From Sipunculus nudus (Eukaryota; Annelida; Sipuncula; Golfingiida; Sipunculidae), in contig CM049310.1 in NCBI GenBank assembly GCA_026874595.1, positions 17,274,058-17,338,057 on the forward strand: 64,000 bases of DNA, given 5' to 3'. The position numbers and the translations under genes were made by a program. Shown piece after piece: positions 10,774 through 24,306 of this stretch. Below the pieces are notes generated by a model. That model did no database searches. It was not told the DNA's origin and worked only from the letters and a program-made list of their open reading frames with translations. Positions within the stretch are counted from its first letter, which is position 1. Each line of letters begins with the position of its first letter.

Positions 10774-13299
10774 GTAAAATGTGTTGTAAACTTACATTTT
10801 CCTACAAATAATGTTCAAGTAATTGCAAATATATATGATCGCACTATGTGTGATTGTGAATATATAAAATATCCAACTGATTAAGCTTATTGCGTAAAGA
10901 TATTACTTTAGATCGAGAGGTTTCTTCAGGAATAACAGAAAACTGTAAACTTGATTAAAAGTGACATGTACTTGACGTTGCTATTTATCCAGGATAGTCA
11001 ATATTCAACAGTTAAACTAAGACTTACAAAATGCACGCACGAAAACATATTCAGTATAATAAGGCATACGGATTCTAATTGGGACCAAAAAAATCATTTA
11101 AAAGAAACTAAAAAAATAATAAGAAATATTTATCCGCTTATTACATTATGAATTTTTTTTCATAATACATATCTTTGCCAGTATTTGTCTCCTAATAGAC
11201 ATTGTAAAATTGCACATCCATATGTGATTCATACACATGCATGGATTGATATGAATGCTGGCTTTATATAAAGCCCAGATATATCAATTGATATACAAGA
11301 GGACAAATATGATAAACCTCTTGCTTTGGGAAGAATCAATGAGATTATTAATTTTTGGTGTGATTATCGGTTGTCCTGTTTATGGTAATATTTCAAAGCA
11401 TAAATAAATATTTCCTTAAACTGGTGCAACGTCATTTATGTGGTACATTATTGCCGTTACTTCTGTCATGCAAAACTGAGTTTGTTAACATCAGAGAACG
11501 ATGGGTGTACATGCTGCGCACTTACTTCCCACAAAAAAAATGGTTATAATTGATTGCCCCCTGGCTCATTACATATGCTAATCAGTTAATTATACATTCA
11601 GTTGACTACTGGAGGGCAAGACCAAGGCAGCGCCATAGCAAGCACACTGACATGAAATATTTCGTGATCCAGGTTCTTTCAGCTTTTCAAAGCTTCAGTC
11701 ATACATAATTACAATGGTGACCATTCACATGGCTGAACAAAAACGACAAACACTAATAAAAAGTGCAAATATTTCTTAAATAATAATACAAAATTTAATA
11801 GAAATTGTTTGAATGTTTAATAGAGTTTTGAGCGCGGATATCTTCTTTCCTCTGACGTCTCATGCATCCAAGTGACCCTGAGTGACCGTTGAGCGACAAT
11901 GTTAAATGGCTAGACATAATAAAGAAAATACAGTATAATTTCGACGGGAATGTATGGGGGTCGAATCGTACGTCTCCGATAGACCTATCTAAATGGCTAA
12001 GACTTTTCGTAGTCATACTTGTGAAAGTTTGTTGGAATTTTATACTACTGAGCAGTACAGATACGGTAATACTGAGATAATTAATATTAATGGATATATT
12101 CTACTACAGTCATTAGTGCGCATAACGCATAAAAGGAAAACAAAGAAATAATAAAAATAAGTCCGTTTGCTTACGTCTACATTCACCATGTGGCTCCTGG
12201 ACAGGTCTGGTTGTTCTTCAGCCTGTGCATTCCCCCCTCTTATGCACGAGCTCCCAGAACGAAATACAAAAATAATAAAGAAATATAAATTGAAGACTTG
12301 TAGACCGTGGCCTTCAGAAAAATATATATACGATGATCAAGTTAACATCAAAATTAAACGCATTCGGAACCCCTAAGGTGATCGTTGCTGATAAGGCCTC
12401 GGGTGTATATATACGGCCCAGAATCAATGTTGTCTACCCGCTATAAAAAGAATATGTAGAATATAAGAGGAATTGCAGTATCTAGACAAATACACTGTAT
12501 TGCTGTAATACAGCAAATAACGTTTGTGCAGTTGACATAACCTTGACATGATCTAGGTAGAATTGCTATGAAAGGTCCGCATGTATATATCAAAATCTGT
12601 TAACTGATTTGTTTGCAAGACTGCTAACCGACCTTTACATGATCTTGCTCGTTTATTTATTATGGCGGATACGTATTTACATTCAATCCTAGAAGCCGAT
12701 GGTTTCGACCGAGTGAAATACCATAGTTTTTGTTTGGGTGTCACTCTAACCCTCCAGAAAAATTTCACCAGAAAAACGAGATGAACAAAAGGGAAAACAA
12801 AGTTCATTCGTCTCCTTTCGTCTCCTTCGATAATTGAAGTTACAGAGAGGTCTGATGGTAAACTGCAGACACTCAAAACCGCTTGTGTCTGTACAGTTAA
12901 AGGGGCAACTAACACACGATACAATGAAGCTGTTTTCCAAGACACCTTTTATTTAGCTTATAAAATAGTCATGGACCGGTCTGATATGAAAGCTAATCGC
13001 GTTAATGCTTTCGAAAATTTGAAGTATTATTTAAACAATTTGAAATATTCAAACGGTCATGGGAAGCCTCGCCCCTGCTAGCAACAACATTTATCGGTTA
13101 ACCTTGAACACTAGGTCAAGCTAACAAATAATAATAATAATATCAGGTACATCTGCTCCTAGACCATAGTATTAGTGTGGCCAAAGGTAAATGTTCGAAA
13201 ATAGATATAGCGCAAACACAGTCAGAAGAAGAAGACTATAGAATGAAAAGGAATTCCCAGCGTTGATTTAGGCCTACATGAGACCAAAGAGATACCCCC

Positions 13300-13321
13300 A
13301 CCCCCCCCCCCCCCCCCCCCC
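13300..13321. repeat. Poly-C homopolymer tract
   Basis: About 20 consecutive C residues just after a CCCCCA stretch and just before an A run. Its length may be unreliable in an assembly. Confidence 0.85.
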
Positions 13322-14515
13322 AGCAAAAAAAAAATTGTCCCATGCTGCTTTCAGGGCCCAACAGGTCAAGCAGGTCAAGCTGCCAAAAAATCAGGTGCAA
13401 TTATGTCAGCTATATATCTATAACTGTGATAAAGGGGTCCTTTTAGAAATCAGCCGTTTTCTAGGTAATCGCATAAAAAGGCAGGAAAAAAAGCAAGAAA
13501 AAATAATAAAATAAAAAGATTCTCGGCGACTATACTGGAGACCAATGAAAGCTCCAACAAAAGGTTGACCACGATATGAATAATCAAACTAACTAATCCC
13601 TATATAAGCGTCTCATGTCATCGAGGGGAAGGTTAAATATATATAAAATATTTAATATCTATATACAACAGGGCTTTAGCGTAAAATCTGTTTCAAGGTT
13701 GGGGCATTTTGAAAACATGCTATCTCATATGATTATTTGCTATAAACTAAGGAATGGAAAGGTTACAGGCTCCATGGATTATCATCTAATGAAAATATTA
13801 TATGGTTTATCGTGCCGTGGAACTCCACCCCCCTTTGGGCTCGGGGATTATATTGTATCCATAACTCGCAGAAATTATGATATAAAGTTTAGTTTATAGA
13901 TCATGATAGATCATGGTGTACCCATTAGGATTAAGTACTTGCAAATGGATGAGATATAACTACACAATAAGATTATTCGACTAGCATGTAGATTAATGGT
14001 GTTAATAAAATAGTTTTCAATTGGCTCTAGAAAAATGCCATGATGCAGACGTATTATTAGGACAGATTTACCGAGAGCTTAGGTTAGATTGTTACTTAAC
14101 AATAGTAATTTATCCCAAAGTTCCTTTGTGCTACTGATATATATACGTCCTGAAGTAATTTTTTTTACCGGCATGTGGCTCCAGAAAAGGTTTCATGGAT
14201 GAAGATATATAACCATGATAATTTAGAATAAGAAAATCCCAAAAGAATAAAGAAATGTATCAGGTTTAGTTTTTCATATTATCAAACAAAACAAATTTAT
14301 TTCAAAAGCCCCGTTTCATATAGTCATGAATGATGTTACACAATCCATTTAAAGATCAAGATGTAAGTGATGCAATGTCATCCCTAAATGGACAAGCAAG
14401 ATTATTTAGTATGTTTTCCAACACGTTTTGAATATACAGAGGTAATTCAAAGGAACTGCTTTTCCGAATTAACTTTTTCATTCCATTTTATAGGGATAAT
14501 ATCAGCTGTGGTCCT

Positions 14516-15377
14516 TGTTTCGGAACCGAATATTAGCAGATTACGTAGTCGTGACGAACATAAATTTGGTTATGGAGATACAACAAAATCAGATTCTATA
14601 ACACTAGGCAGTGTGAAATGTTTAGGGGAATGTATAAAGAAGTCAGTGATTTTTTGTTAACAAATAATTATAATAAATTCGTAAAACACTCCTAACATTA
14701 CAATACATTAAATAAATACAATTACACAGTAGAAAACAGTACAACAGTAAACAAATACAAGTATATAAATAAAGTGTACAATACCTGAATACCAACAAGC
14801 CCTTTAAAAGCATATAATCCCAATGAACCGTTCACATAAATCTTTATAGGGAATAACAGTCCGGTTCAATCACAAAATCAATTTGTTGTAATCCAAAAGT
14901 GTAGTTCTGATAGTGATCCCAAAGGCAAACTGAAGACTGATTAAAATCCGTTACAAATCAGAAGAAAAGCTATATAACTGCCGCAATTATAGGAAAAGGT
15001 CCACAAACTGACTTACACTCTTCTGTGTCCACTGAAATATATCTCTCCTCTCCCCCGGCTCTAAACACAGCCCCTTATTTATAACTTTTCACCTCAAGCC
15101 GAGAACTTTCCATTTCCCGAACAATCTAAAGAACCCAAGAATACACACGTTACAGGAAACAGTTAGAACAATTAACGCTGTGTTTCTATATACTAGGGTT
15201 CATACGTGGGTCGGCCCGGCTCGGCCAGGCGAGAAAGCCCCAGACTAGCATGACCGCTGTGTTTACACGTCAGACCTCACGCATGGGCCGGGCTTTACCG
15301 CCATAGCAATGGACAATGCTAGCGCTGCACATACACATGTAAGACTTCTGCATACAATAAAAGAGACATCTGTGACA
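14516..15377 (-). mobile_element. Solo LTR of the Gmr1-like Gypsy family, copy C
   Basis: An 862-bp solo LTR in minus orientation, aligning along its length with copies A, B and D and with the element at 23702-31667. Its plus-strand ends, TGTTTCGG and GTGACA, each carry a substitution from the family consensus. The flanks are TCCT (14512-14515) and CCCT (15378-15381), a 4-bp target duplication with one mismatch. A TATA-like box is kept (complement of about 15075-15083) but the AATAAA signal is lost. With its mutated ends and flanks it looks the oldest of the five. The 90-codon open frame at 14388-14660 straddles the boundary and is incidental. Confidence 0.85.
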
Positions 15378-15381
15378 CCCT

Positions 15382-17230
15382 TTATTAAAAAAACCGTTCA
15401 ACGTGGCAAATGTATTGAAAGGTTCAAACATATCCTAACACGTAAGTAAACACATTTAAACACAAGAAAACTTTGTTATTCGTCGCATCTTTTCTACAAA
15501 AATACACAACTAAACGCATTTAAAAGTACATAGATATTAGCAAAAATATGTGTTTTATCTCCCGCTATTGATTCCGTTTGGCTCAACATAAAAGTTTTCC
15601 GGCAAAACCATCACAACACATGGACTTAAGTATCTCCAATTCGCTTGTTTTATATGTTTTTATGGGGGGTTTTTTTGGTGATTAAACAAAATGCACTTGG
15701 GTCTATTTACCATAAAAAGACACAGTAACCAGAAGACCGATCTTGCGTATGCGCGACAGCATTCAAACAAGGAGAAAAGACATAGAAAAGAAACAAAGAA
15801 AAAAAAAACGATTGGAAGCTCATAAATGCTACCAGGCAGCGTGCCTATTTTATTTGTTTTGCGCCACTGATTGCGCCCGATGCAAAGCTAATTTGTACTT
15901 CTTGTAAAAACCTATTTGAACAGGTACCTGTAAGGCCATTCCATAAATAAATATTTCTAGGACCAGAAATACGGAGAAAATTATTCTTTTGAATTTCTTT
16001 GCTAGTCAGAAAAAAATGTTTAAAAAAAGTATTTATTTAGGGAAGAAAATTGCATCATTAAAACTCGTAATGACAATGTTGCTGGGATTGAGGCAAGATC
16101 AGCAGGGAGCTGATTACTTCCTGAGACCTGGTGCTTGTTCACATTATTATTAAAGATATATCCGTGATAATAAAAGCGGAAATCCGGAGAGCATTTGTTT
16201 GTGTGGCCCTAACACACTCACGATGGTTCACGTGTAACTTAAGGCTGTTGTTAGCCAGAAAAAAAAAATGAACAAATCCTGTCCAAAAACCGGAAAAGAA
16301 CTCAAATGGGATTATTATCACTGCCTCCGCCACCACTCGTGGAGTAGATAATAATTATTAGAGCAACAGCATAGGAACACGTTCAGTAAAACGTGAAGAG
16401 AATCCATTTGGTACACTAAACCCGTCATAGGCCTACCTTCCTATTTCTCACTGGGTGCCGCCTCTCCATCTCCAAAAATATCATCTTTCCACATTATTTT
16501 CTTAATCAATTAATTCAAAGAAAGGAAGAATCATGTTTAAAATGTGATTATACATCTGTTCATGTTTGATGTATTAGAATATGTTTTCAACTGAAAAAGA
16601 TCACAAATCATCAAAATTGATTCGGTTATTAAGTTCATAAATCTAACAAAATAGAAGAGAGCCACTAATAACTGCAAGGAAAGTAAACGCCATTGCATGG
16701 TAATTCTATAAATTAAGCTCGTTGCGGTTTCCTCATTCCTGAAATTCGTGAAAAACATATTGATTGGGAAACATAAATATGTACATCAATACATAAATAA
16801 GTATGCTTTATAAAAGAAAGCTATTTACCTGCCTTCTCTGTAGAATTGTTGTGATTTCTGGCTTTCTTTGCCTACAAATTAATGAACTATATTTAAGTCC
16901 TGTTAAATAAGTAGTTAAAACGTAGGATCTTGTGGATCTACAAGCTGTTGATAAACACGGCACATGCCCCAATATGGACAAACAGAACGGTAAAAGATGA
17001 CCAGTTGTATCAAAATATTACTTAATTCGGCTTGGTCTTACCAGCCGTCCTTGTTGATTGTGTTTGAATTATTTGCCCCCCATGTTATAAGTACGTTTAT
17101 ATAAACAAAAAAAAAAAAAATAACTGTGTGCAGTGGTATCTCGTTTATTTTTTTAAGCTATTGGAATAGACATAATAAAATAATAATCAGTGTATGAGTG
17201 CGTTTATAATCGCATTATGTTTACAGCTTA
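15382..17230. other. Unassigned intergenic DNA
   Basis: No gene or complete transposon is recognised. A short stretch near 15830-15915 (GCGCC...TTGCGCCCGATGCAAAGCTAAT) resembles 56640-56705, suggesting a small interspersed repeat. Confidence 0.45.
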
Positions 17231-17233
17231 AAA

Positions 17234-17610
17234 ATGATAAGAATCGGCTTACATAGCAATCAATGCGGAGCACCCAGCAAGCTACATCTGCCCTTTTGTC
17301 TGAGATCCAAACCAGTCTTCAGCGGCCATACACTCCTCACGCAGCGGTTTTACAATGCAGAGTATCCAGAGCTCCTTCGTTTTAACCGCTGCTATGTAAA
17401 AGCAAGATCCCGGGGCTGGCACAGAGAAAAGAACCGTAATCAGACCAATGAGAGCGTGGTATCGCATTGTGCATTCAACTGAAATTTTAACCCGCGACAC
17501 CACGCTCACATCGGTCTGATGTTTTTTACCAGTGCCAGACTTGGTGTTTTAACCCGGAGAACAATGCTAAACAATGCAGCGGCTAAAGCGAACGAGATCA
17601 GTGCATAAAC
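17234..17610 (+). repeat. Dispersed repeat with inverted GCAGCGGTT motifs, copy 1
   Basis: The segment shares with 45300-45640, and partly with 35300-35400, the ordered blocks CTCACGCAGCGGTT, AACCGCTGC, GGCACAGAG-like, GTAATCAGAC and CGCATTGTGCATCCA-like. Inside it GCAGCGGTT (near 17342) and AACCGCTGC (near 17384) form an inverted pair. Termini and class are not recognised. The 82- and 75-codon open frames on the two strands overlap each other within the repeat and are not genes. Confidence 0.55.
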
Positions 17611-17861
17611 GCTGCGTTAAAATTACACACTGGCCAATGTCCCATTCTTTCACAAAATCGAAGAAACGCCTTAGAAGCTAAAAGCTGCGATTCCTTGTTG
17701 CGGTCGCGGCCGCGGTATGGGGTATGTTGCGGCAAGGCTGATCTGTCTGTCTGCCTATCTATTTATATATATATGGTTTAAGATGAACTGGGCAGCATCA
17801 TCAGAAATCATAACCAAAATGTTCTGCAACAACCATATTTATAATAAAATATATCATAAAA

Positions 17862-17926
17862 TACAATTGCAAAATATTATAAAGTGAAAATAACATTATG
17901 CATGTGTATAAATCTATATATCTTCA

Positions 17927-17985
<59 letters not shown>

Positions 17986-18147
17986 GTATTAACGTTCAAA
18001 TAAAATATTGTCTTTTAGATATCAATATTTATAAAGCATAATATACGCATTTTGTATATTTATAATGTATCGCATTATTAAATGCAATTGTTATATATTA
18101 TAAAGTGAAAATAACATTATGCATGTGTATAAATCTATATATCTTCA

Positions 18148-18192
<45 letters not shown>

Positions 18193-18320
18193 GTATTAAC
18201 TTTCAAATAAAATATTGTCTTTTAGATATCAATATTTATAAAGCATAATATACGCATTTTGTATATTTATAATGTATCGCATTATTAAATACAATTGTTA
18301 TATATTATAAATTGAAAATA
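17862..18320. repeat. Near-identical tandem duplication of about 220 bp containing (TA)n
   Basis: The block beginning AAAGTGAAAATAACATTATG (17881) recurs at 18102 with the same downstream order: TCTTCATTC, a (TA)n tract, AAATGTATTAAC, TCAAATAAAATATTGTC and ATAATGTATCGC. A third, more diverged partial start is at 18309. The offsets are 221 and 207 bp; the difference is mostly TA tract length. The two full units differ at only a few positions outside the TA tracts, suggesting a recent duplication. Confidence 0.9.
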
Positions 18321-18354
18321 TTATTATGCATATATATTTATATAAGTTATAAAT

Positions 18355-18468
18355 ATTAATATATATATATATATATGCTCATACACAGAAACTATATAAA
18401 TAAATATATATATATCATATATATATTATATATATTATATATACATTATATATATCATATATATATAT

Positions 18469-18536
<68 letters not shown>
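18355..18536. repeat. Extended TA-rich block
   Basis: About 180 bp composed almost entirely of A and T, with several alternating TA runs. The longest, about 50 bp, ends at 18535. It follows directly on the tandem duplication. Confidence 0.9.
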
Positions 18537-18537
<1 letters not shown>

Positions 18538-18540
18538 CTA

Positions 18541-19620
18541 TTTTCTGTATTTCTGGATTTGTTTGATTACAATGACTATCAGTATAAAATCACTATCACT
18601 GTGCGAGTTAATCTAATAAATGTGTCTGCCACTGACCGCTTCTCTCGTCGATTACGGGAGAACACAATGTAAGCATTATTCGACCTTTTATTGAATTAGA
18701 GTGTCAGCGAGGCAGCCATATAGAAACATCGTTTCATGAAAGATCGCTGTCTAATATATTTTAGAGGATCCCGACGTCATAATGTAAGATCAAGGGGTTT
18801 GAGAGAATCATTTTATATAAATGCTATTAGTATCATATTGCTTCAGTTCAGTAACAACAAAACCTTTGCGATTGAAATCCTGAAGCGCGCACAGGAAACA
18901 GTATGAACGTCATTACGTTTGGATTACGGAAGTAGAGATGTGTCTCACAAGTTCATGCACTTTGTGATAGAGACTTTAGCCCGTTTCACACATTTACGAT
19001 AGCAATCGGATTGTCCCAGACTTTGATCCGCGGTGAGTGGGATGATCAGTGGTGTTCTGGGGACAGCGGTGCGATTTTGTTAAGCTCCCAGTATTGTGTT
19101 AACCTAATTAAGAAGTTAATAAAACAGACGTTTTGTAATGAATAAGAAATTATTTGTATTTTAATAATAGTATGATACATCCATTCATATTTTGCCTTGA
19201 ACACGAACTTATCTAATGAGAATATTTAGGCAGTTTGCAACCTTTAAAATTAATATAAAAATGGATGATTTTAATTTAAGATAAATACCACTGTAATTTT
19301 AAATAAAGTATCAGCAAGGAGGTTTAAGCTTACTCAGAATCTGTCTAATCTTTAATATTATATTCAGTCTTTTAAACTGATGGAAATGTTCTGAAGACGC
19401 ACATTTAGTACTTAAGGAAATTACAATATGGAAAGATGATATACAATTAACTTTAATGTTCCATCTATACACCTGTGTCTTCCAAAAAACAACAATGGTA
19501 ACAAGAAAAACATTCTTAAAGAAAATTTCAATAAAATACTGTGTGTAGGCAAGAGCGGCTTTTTGCTGCAAGAATGGGGGACTCTTTTATCTGGTGGAGC
19601 GTTATCTACAAGGTTAATAA

Positions 19621-19664
<44 letters not shown>

Positions 19665-22600
19665 AATACAAGAATAAATGGATAATTTAATTCCGAAGAC
19701 AGTCTGAACGCGGAAGTTTAACTGCGTTTACAAAATAAAGAAAATATCTTTAAAGCATTCAAGAATATTGTCATGATTACTTTTTCAGAGAAACTAAGGA
19801 TATTTCAATTTAAATTATAACATAGGATTTTACTACTTTATTCACTCCTTTATTAACTGAAAATAAGCGAAACTGAAACTTTTTTTATAAAAAGGAAAAA
19901 GATTTTTACTTACATACATTTTATCGCAGTGAGGTAAGCCATAATTTATAAATAGCATTTGAGAGCAGGTCAAAACACATGGAACAACTTTTAAACTTAA
20001 GTAATACATTAACAGAAATAATATAACTACTCAACACCTCAGATGACAGCCTACTGGATACTTATTACTGTTACTAAAACATTATATATATTTATATATA
20101 CATGTAAATGTAAAGGGAAATTACCAGCATTCTCTATTTATAAAACATATATCACACAAACTTAAAATTAAAGAACATATTGCAATGACGAAAAGCAAAA
20201 TGGTGACACATATTCAAAAGTGGAAAACTTTCAAAACATACACATAGGAATAGAATAATACAGAATAAAGAAAAAAAAATTATCCCGCATTTCAAATCAG
20301 AACAACATTTTTACTCCTGAAATGCATTTGTATTCGTATGTACGTATCGTCACTGTCAACACAATGTCACGATGTACAATCTACTTTGCTATATTTAATA
20401 TATGTTTGTAATAAAAAACACCTTAACTGCGGAGAGAGTTTGGTGGCGATTGAGACCATACTGGCCGATAAGAAGCCGGGAAAAGGGTCTTGGAGACCGC
20501 CCGCCCGCGTCGGTGAATTGTGGGATACGAAGAATACAAGTGATTACCAATTGCAACCTTTTCCACTGGACTAGCGAAATCGAGTACAGTGTTTAGGTCT
20601 GTTTAATGATTCGCTAATAAAGAAAGATCTAATTAAATCATAAATAATTATTAGAGAAAGATGCTTATTGATCGTTGACCGGGAGATTCCTGTCGAATAT
20701 CTGAGAACATGCACATCATAATAATCTGCAATGTTAACTCATGATCGGAACACAGCAAAAGGATCATGAGGCGTAGTGGGCATGATCGAGCCTATACACG
20801 ATACCAATGAGATACAATACTTATAAAATCGCTATGATGAATCTTGATCCGATATCTTCAATGAATCAATCGCTTAACGATCATATAGTGATTACCATGC
20901 CAGTTTTGTGGACCGTAATGAGAGTATGTACAGATTTAGAATTCTTTTATTTAGAATTAACCATATGGAGACTTTTCAGTTATATTAAAATATGTAAACA
21001 TAATGAGTGGCCGGATTGTTAGACAGACTTGTTGGAAGATTGAACACATGGATTCCATATCGACAGAATAGTTAGGAGACGAGGCTGAGATTGCAGTCCA
21101 GTTCACATTTAAATTTTGCTAACAGGACACAGAACCTACCAAAGTTTAGAAAAAACTTGAGACAATATCTACGCATAGTAAATCACTAAGCAGAGTCAAT
21201 TATTTTATTCATCATCAATATTATGAAGCTTCTGATGTTCTTTTATAAACTCAAAGAATTGTCATCCGATTCATGGTGCCTCTATCTGACAAATTTAAAT
21301 CTGAAACACGTAAGGCGGGACAGTAGATAAAATCGCTGAAATGACACCCTTTATGATCGAGCCCTGCTCTCGCTGCAAGAGTGTCATAGTAAGAGGCAAA
21401 CACTGTACATCTTGACTATTTCTGGCAAGCATTTCTGTTTTTACATAAACTGGGGTAACCAGGAAAATTTCCCAAATTTTCAGTCTTCTTTTGACGTTTT
21501 ATCTGGTGCATGAGTGAATTAACGGGTGAAGCCTCATGATATCGGTATGATATACAAGATCTGCTGATAAGCGTCTTCTTTAAAGAACATCCGGTGGATC
21601 AGGAGATAGAATACGATGAACTTTGTTCTTACCGCACAAGGTTCAACAACAGTCCTCAAGCTAGACGACTGATGGCATTTGACAGGATCAATGGAAGTGG
21701 ATACTGAAGATTATTGGGAGGGGGATGTCAAAGCCTCTTTCACTTCGCTGCGAACTTGAATGGTTCACAGACCTTTCCGACTGAGCCTACACAAAATAAT
21801 TGTCTACGGACTTCTAACTTAAGGATTTTTCTTTTCCCGAATCAAGACATGGTTCTCATTAATGTTTATATTCAGTGCTATTGCCTTCATTCCTATATAT
21901 AATTTTCAAAATCATAAATTGGTTACAGTTTATATTGATTTCATGTACCATACTGTATTCTTGCTGGAAATCGTGCAACATTACATGTGCTGTTTCTTCG
22001 CTGGTAATTAAAATATCACTTGCTCACAACAGGCGATGTTCTTGGAGTCCGTATAAATACCAACTATAAGTGTTCTAGATATATCCTAACAACTCTTTTC
22101 CTTCCATGTCTTTCAAGGAGGTTTTGGAGCTCATCAGAGTTACTCGAGAAGCGTAGTCACCAGTGCAAAAGTCTGTCAGTTGACAGAAAACGAAGTTCTG
22201 TTTCGGCATTTCTCCTGAAGCTGCTTCAAGTGGAAATCATTTAAATTGTTCATATTGATCGACAGCCCGTCCTAAAGCCGCACTTTGAAATCTCCTTATA
22301 TATTTAATGGTCAAATGCCCGCTATTTTAGTATTTCTGGAATGCATTCTTTAAAGGCAAAGGCAATTTGACTGCTTCTGCCCTATGAACAAATTAATTGC
22401 ATGGGGCTATGTATAATGGGTTTGGGTTGAAACGGCGAATATTCTTATGCGATTAAACCTTTAGTTTTAAGAGGCTCACTAAAGCGTACTCGAAACTGGC
22501 ATCTCCGTCTTCTTCATATATGGCAGGTATCTCTGAGCTCAAATTTACTGCATATATCACGTTCAGTTCAAAAGATTCCCATTAATCTAAAAACACATCC

Positions 22601-23697
22601 AATCCGAAGTAACTGTACACGCCTCACCCCAGTGTTTATACCCACCAGAGATTCCAGACCTAATTCGCGTTAACGGGAACTTTGTCTAGCGTTATAAACT
22701 GCACTTGTTCTAAGTTATGCTTCATTATAACTGAAAATCTTGACTGACTGCAGTGTATAACCGATGCGTTAAGAAAATAAAGTAATTGGTTATCATTTAG
22801 TAGCTTTAGAACTTATTATTACCTGTAATATAAATGTTAAGAGTGTCAGCATTTATCCAAAATAAATACAACCAAGAAAGGGCTAAATTGAGAAGGGTAT
22901 GACTTTGACTGAGGCATGAACGTTTTGATAATGATGGAGCTTCTGAAAAATGTAGCAAAATTGAAATATTCAGTTGAGTCGGAGATGTGAAAAATATAAT
23001 GTGAGTACAATCGGAGTATGATGGCGTTTCAACTATAAACAATTGAACAGCGTCTGAGCTCAGTCTGATGTCATTTCAGCTTTGAGCTGTGACCCATGAA
23101 ATTGCATCTGAAATGGTTTGTCTAGATTTCGAAAGTCATTTCTGAACACAATCTTTTATGTCTGTTTGGTTGTCATCGATGATGTATTTCTGCGAAAATG
23201 CATCCAATATTTTGAAAATGGGTTTTTGCGACCTTGACGAAATTGCATCCTATACACTCTTGTGATGGTAGGGCATATTCTGGTTTTGGTATCATGTATC
23301 AGGGGTGTCAGTACAGGGGGGTGAAGGGTATAAATCCCCCATTTTTTAACAAAGGAGAGATAGTCAACGTTATAATCAACTCGCTCCGCTGTATGTTTTA
23401 TACTGGAAATGAAATGTATTATTAGTTAGAATTAAAGACATTCATTTTAATCTTATACTTAACTGAAATACAGTTGTGTCACACAGACAATCAGATGAAT
23501 ATATATATACATCTGTTTTCTAAAGGTTGTTCCAGTTTTGATTCCCCCCCCCCCCCCCCCCCGCCCCCCCCCTCACGTTTGCGAGTCATTCGCCAACCCT
23601 TGAAGATAAACTGAAGCCACTGCATGTATATGAGCTGACACAATAATAAGCCCCCGCACGTATCAGCCGATACAATTTGCTGAAATCCAACAATTTA
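18541..23697. other. Unassigned AT-rich intergenic DNA
   Basis: About 5.2 kb without a supported gene. It contains a (TA)n tract at 19623-19657 and a C-rich tract at 23545-23573. Short open frames (for example 86 codons on the minus strand at 19311-19571, and 78 codons on the plus strand at 20338-20574) lack recognisable domains. Nothing else stands out. Confidence 0.5.
23545..23573. repeat. Poly-C tract
   Basis: About 28 bp of C with one internal G, about 130 bp upstream of the LTR element. Confidence 0.9.
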
Positions 23698-23951
23698 TAT
23701 CTGTTACAGGTGCTCTATTATGTGACACGGGCGTAACTCGTGTTGTTGTTACATTCCGTACTGGTTGAACTGTCGTTGTCATGCGGGCCTTGAGTTTTCA
23801 CGTTGGTCGTGGGTCACGTGATTAGCCTGGTATGTGTAGAGACACGCGGCTATGTCTTTCTAGAGAATTCCTGAAACCCGTGTTTACTGTGGATTAGGGT
23901 TCCTTATAGACTGTTCGAGAAGTGGAAGATTCCCGGCTAAGGGTGTGAAGG

Positions 23952-23960
23952 TATATAAAG
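23952..23960 (+). promoter_or_regulatory. LTR TATA box
   Basis: TATATAAAG lies about 250 bp into the LTR. The corresponding place in copies B and C reads TATAAATAG or similar, so it is the family's core promoter. Transcription would start about 25-30 bp downstream, defining the U3/R border. Function is inferred. Confidence 0.55.
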
Positions 23961-24275
23961 GGGTGTTTTTTTAGGACCAGAAGGCAGACAGCAGAGCTGA
24001 TACCAGCGGACGCAGAAGCGTGTCAGATTCTAAGACCTTATCCGACGAATGCGGCAATTGTAGATTTTTCAAGAACTTTTCATGATTTTATACATTTGGA
24101 CTTCAGTTTACTTTCTGTGTTGTTGCAAGAACTTTCCACTGCATGGACTGTCATTCTCCGAGAGCTTACATTCAGAGACTTATTTTGGTGACACGGTTGG
24201 TATCCAGGTATTGTACCATTATCTTTCTGTGTGATTGTATTGACTTGTTGCTATACCGCTGTTTCACTGTATAAT

Positions 24276-24289
24276 TGTATTGATTTAGT
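24276..24289 (+). repeat. LINE target-site duplication, left copy
   Basis: TGTATTGATTTAGT here is repeated exactly at 30152-30165 on the other side of the LINE. In uninterrupted LTRs such as D the sequence occurs once (near 57785). Confidence 0.92.
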
Positions 24290-24306
24290 ATGAATGAATG
24301 AATGAA
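24290..24306 (-). repeat. LINE 3' tail, (ATTC)n
   Basis: On the minus strand the LINE ends with about four ATTC units directly abutting the target duplication. Just upstream is the short inverted motif GGCCGGAGGCC (24328-24338), which could form a 3' UTR hairpin recognised by the element's reverse transcriptase. That role is inference. Confidence 0.8.

Larger units (their letters stand above)
9438..14515. other. Unassigned AT-rich intergenic DNA
   Basis: About 5 kb with no supported gene. It holds a (TA)n tract (10719-10768), a poly-C tract (about 13300-13321) and several short open frames without motifs. The longest is 130 codons on the minus strand at 12553-12945. A plus-strand frame runs open from about 12790 to a stop at 13078, with ordinary-looking composition but no similarity I recognise. 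A spliced exon there cannot be excluded by eye. Confidence 0.5.
23702..24289 (+). repeat. 5' LTR, first part (before the LINE insertion)
   Basis: This is the first 588 bp of the LTR and aligns with solo LTR D (57173-57985). The last 14 bp are the target sequence duplicated when the LINE inserted. It carries the LTR promoter region, including a TATA box at 23952-23960. Confidence 0.88.

Noticed and set aside
12553-12945. 130-codon open frame on the minus strand and an overlapping open frame on the plus strand (about 12790-13080)
   Set aside because: Neither shows a motif I recognise, and both strands being open weakens each. A spliced exon cannot be excluded, but I cannot support it.
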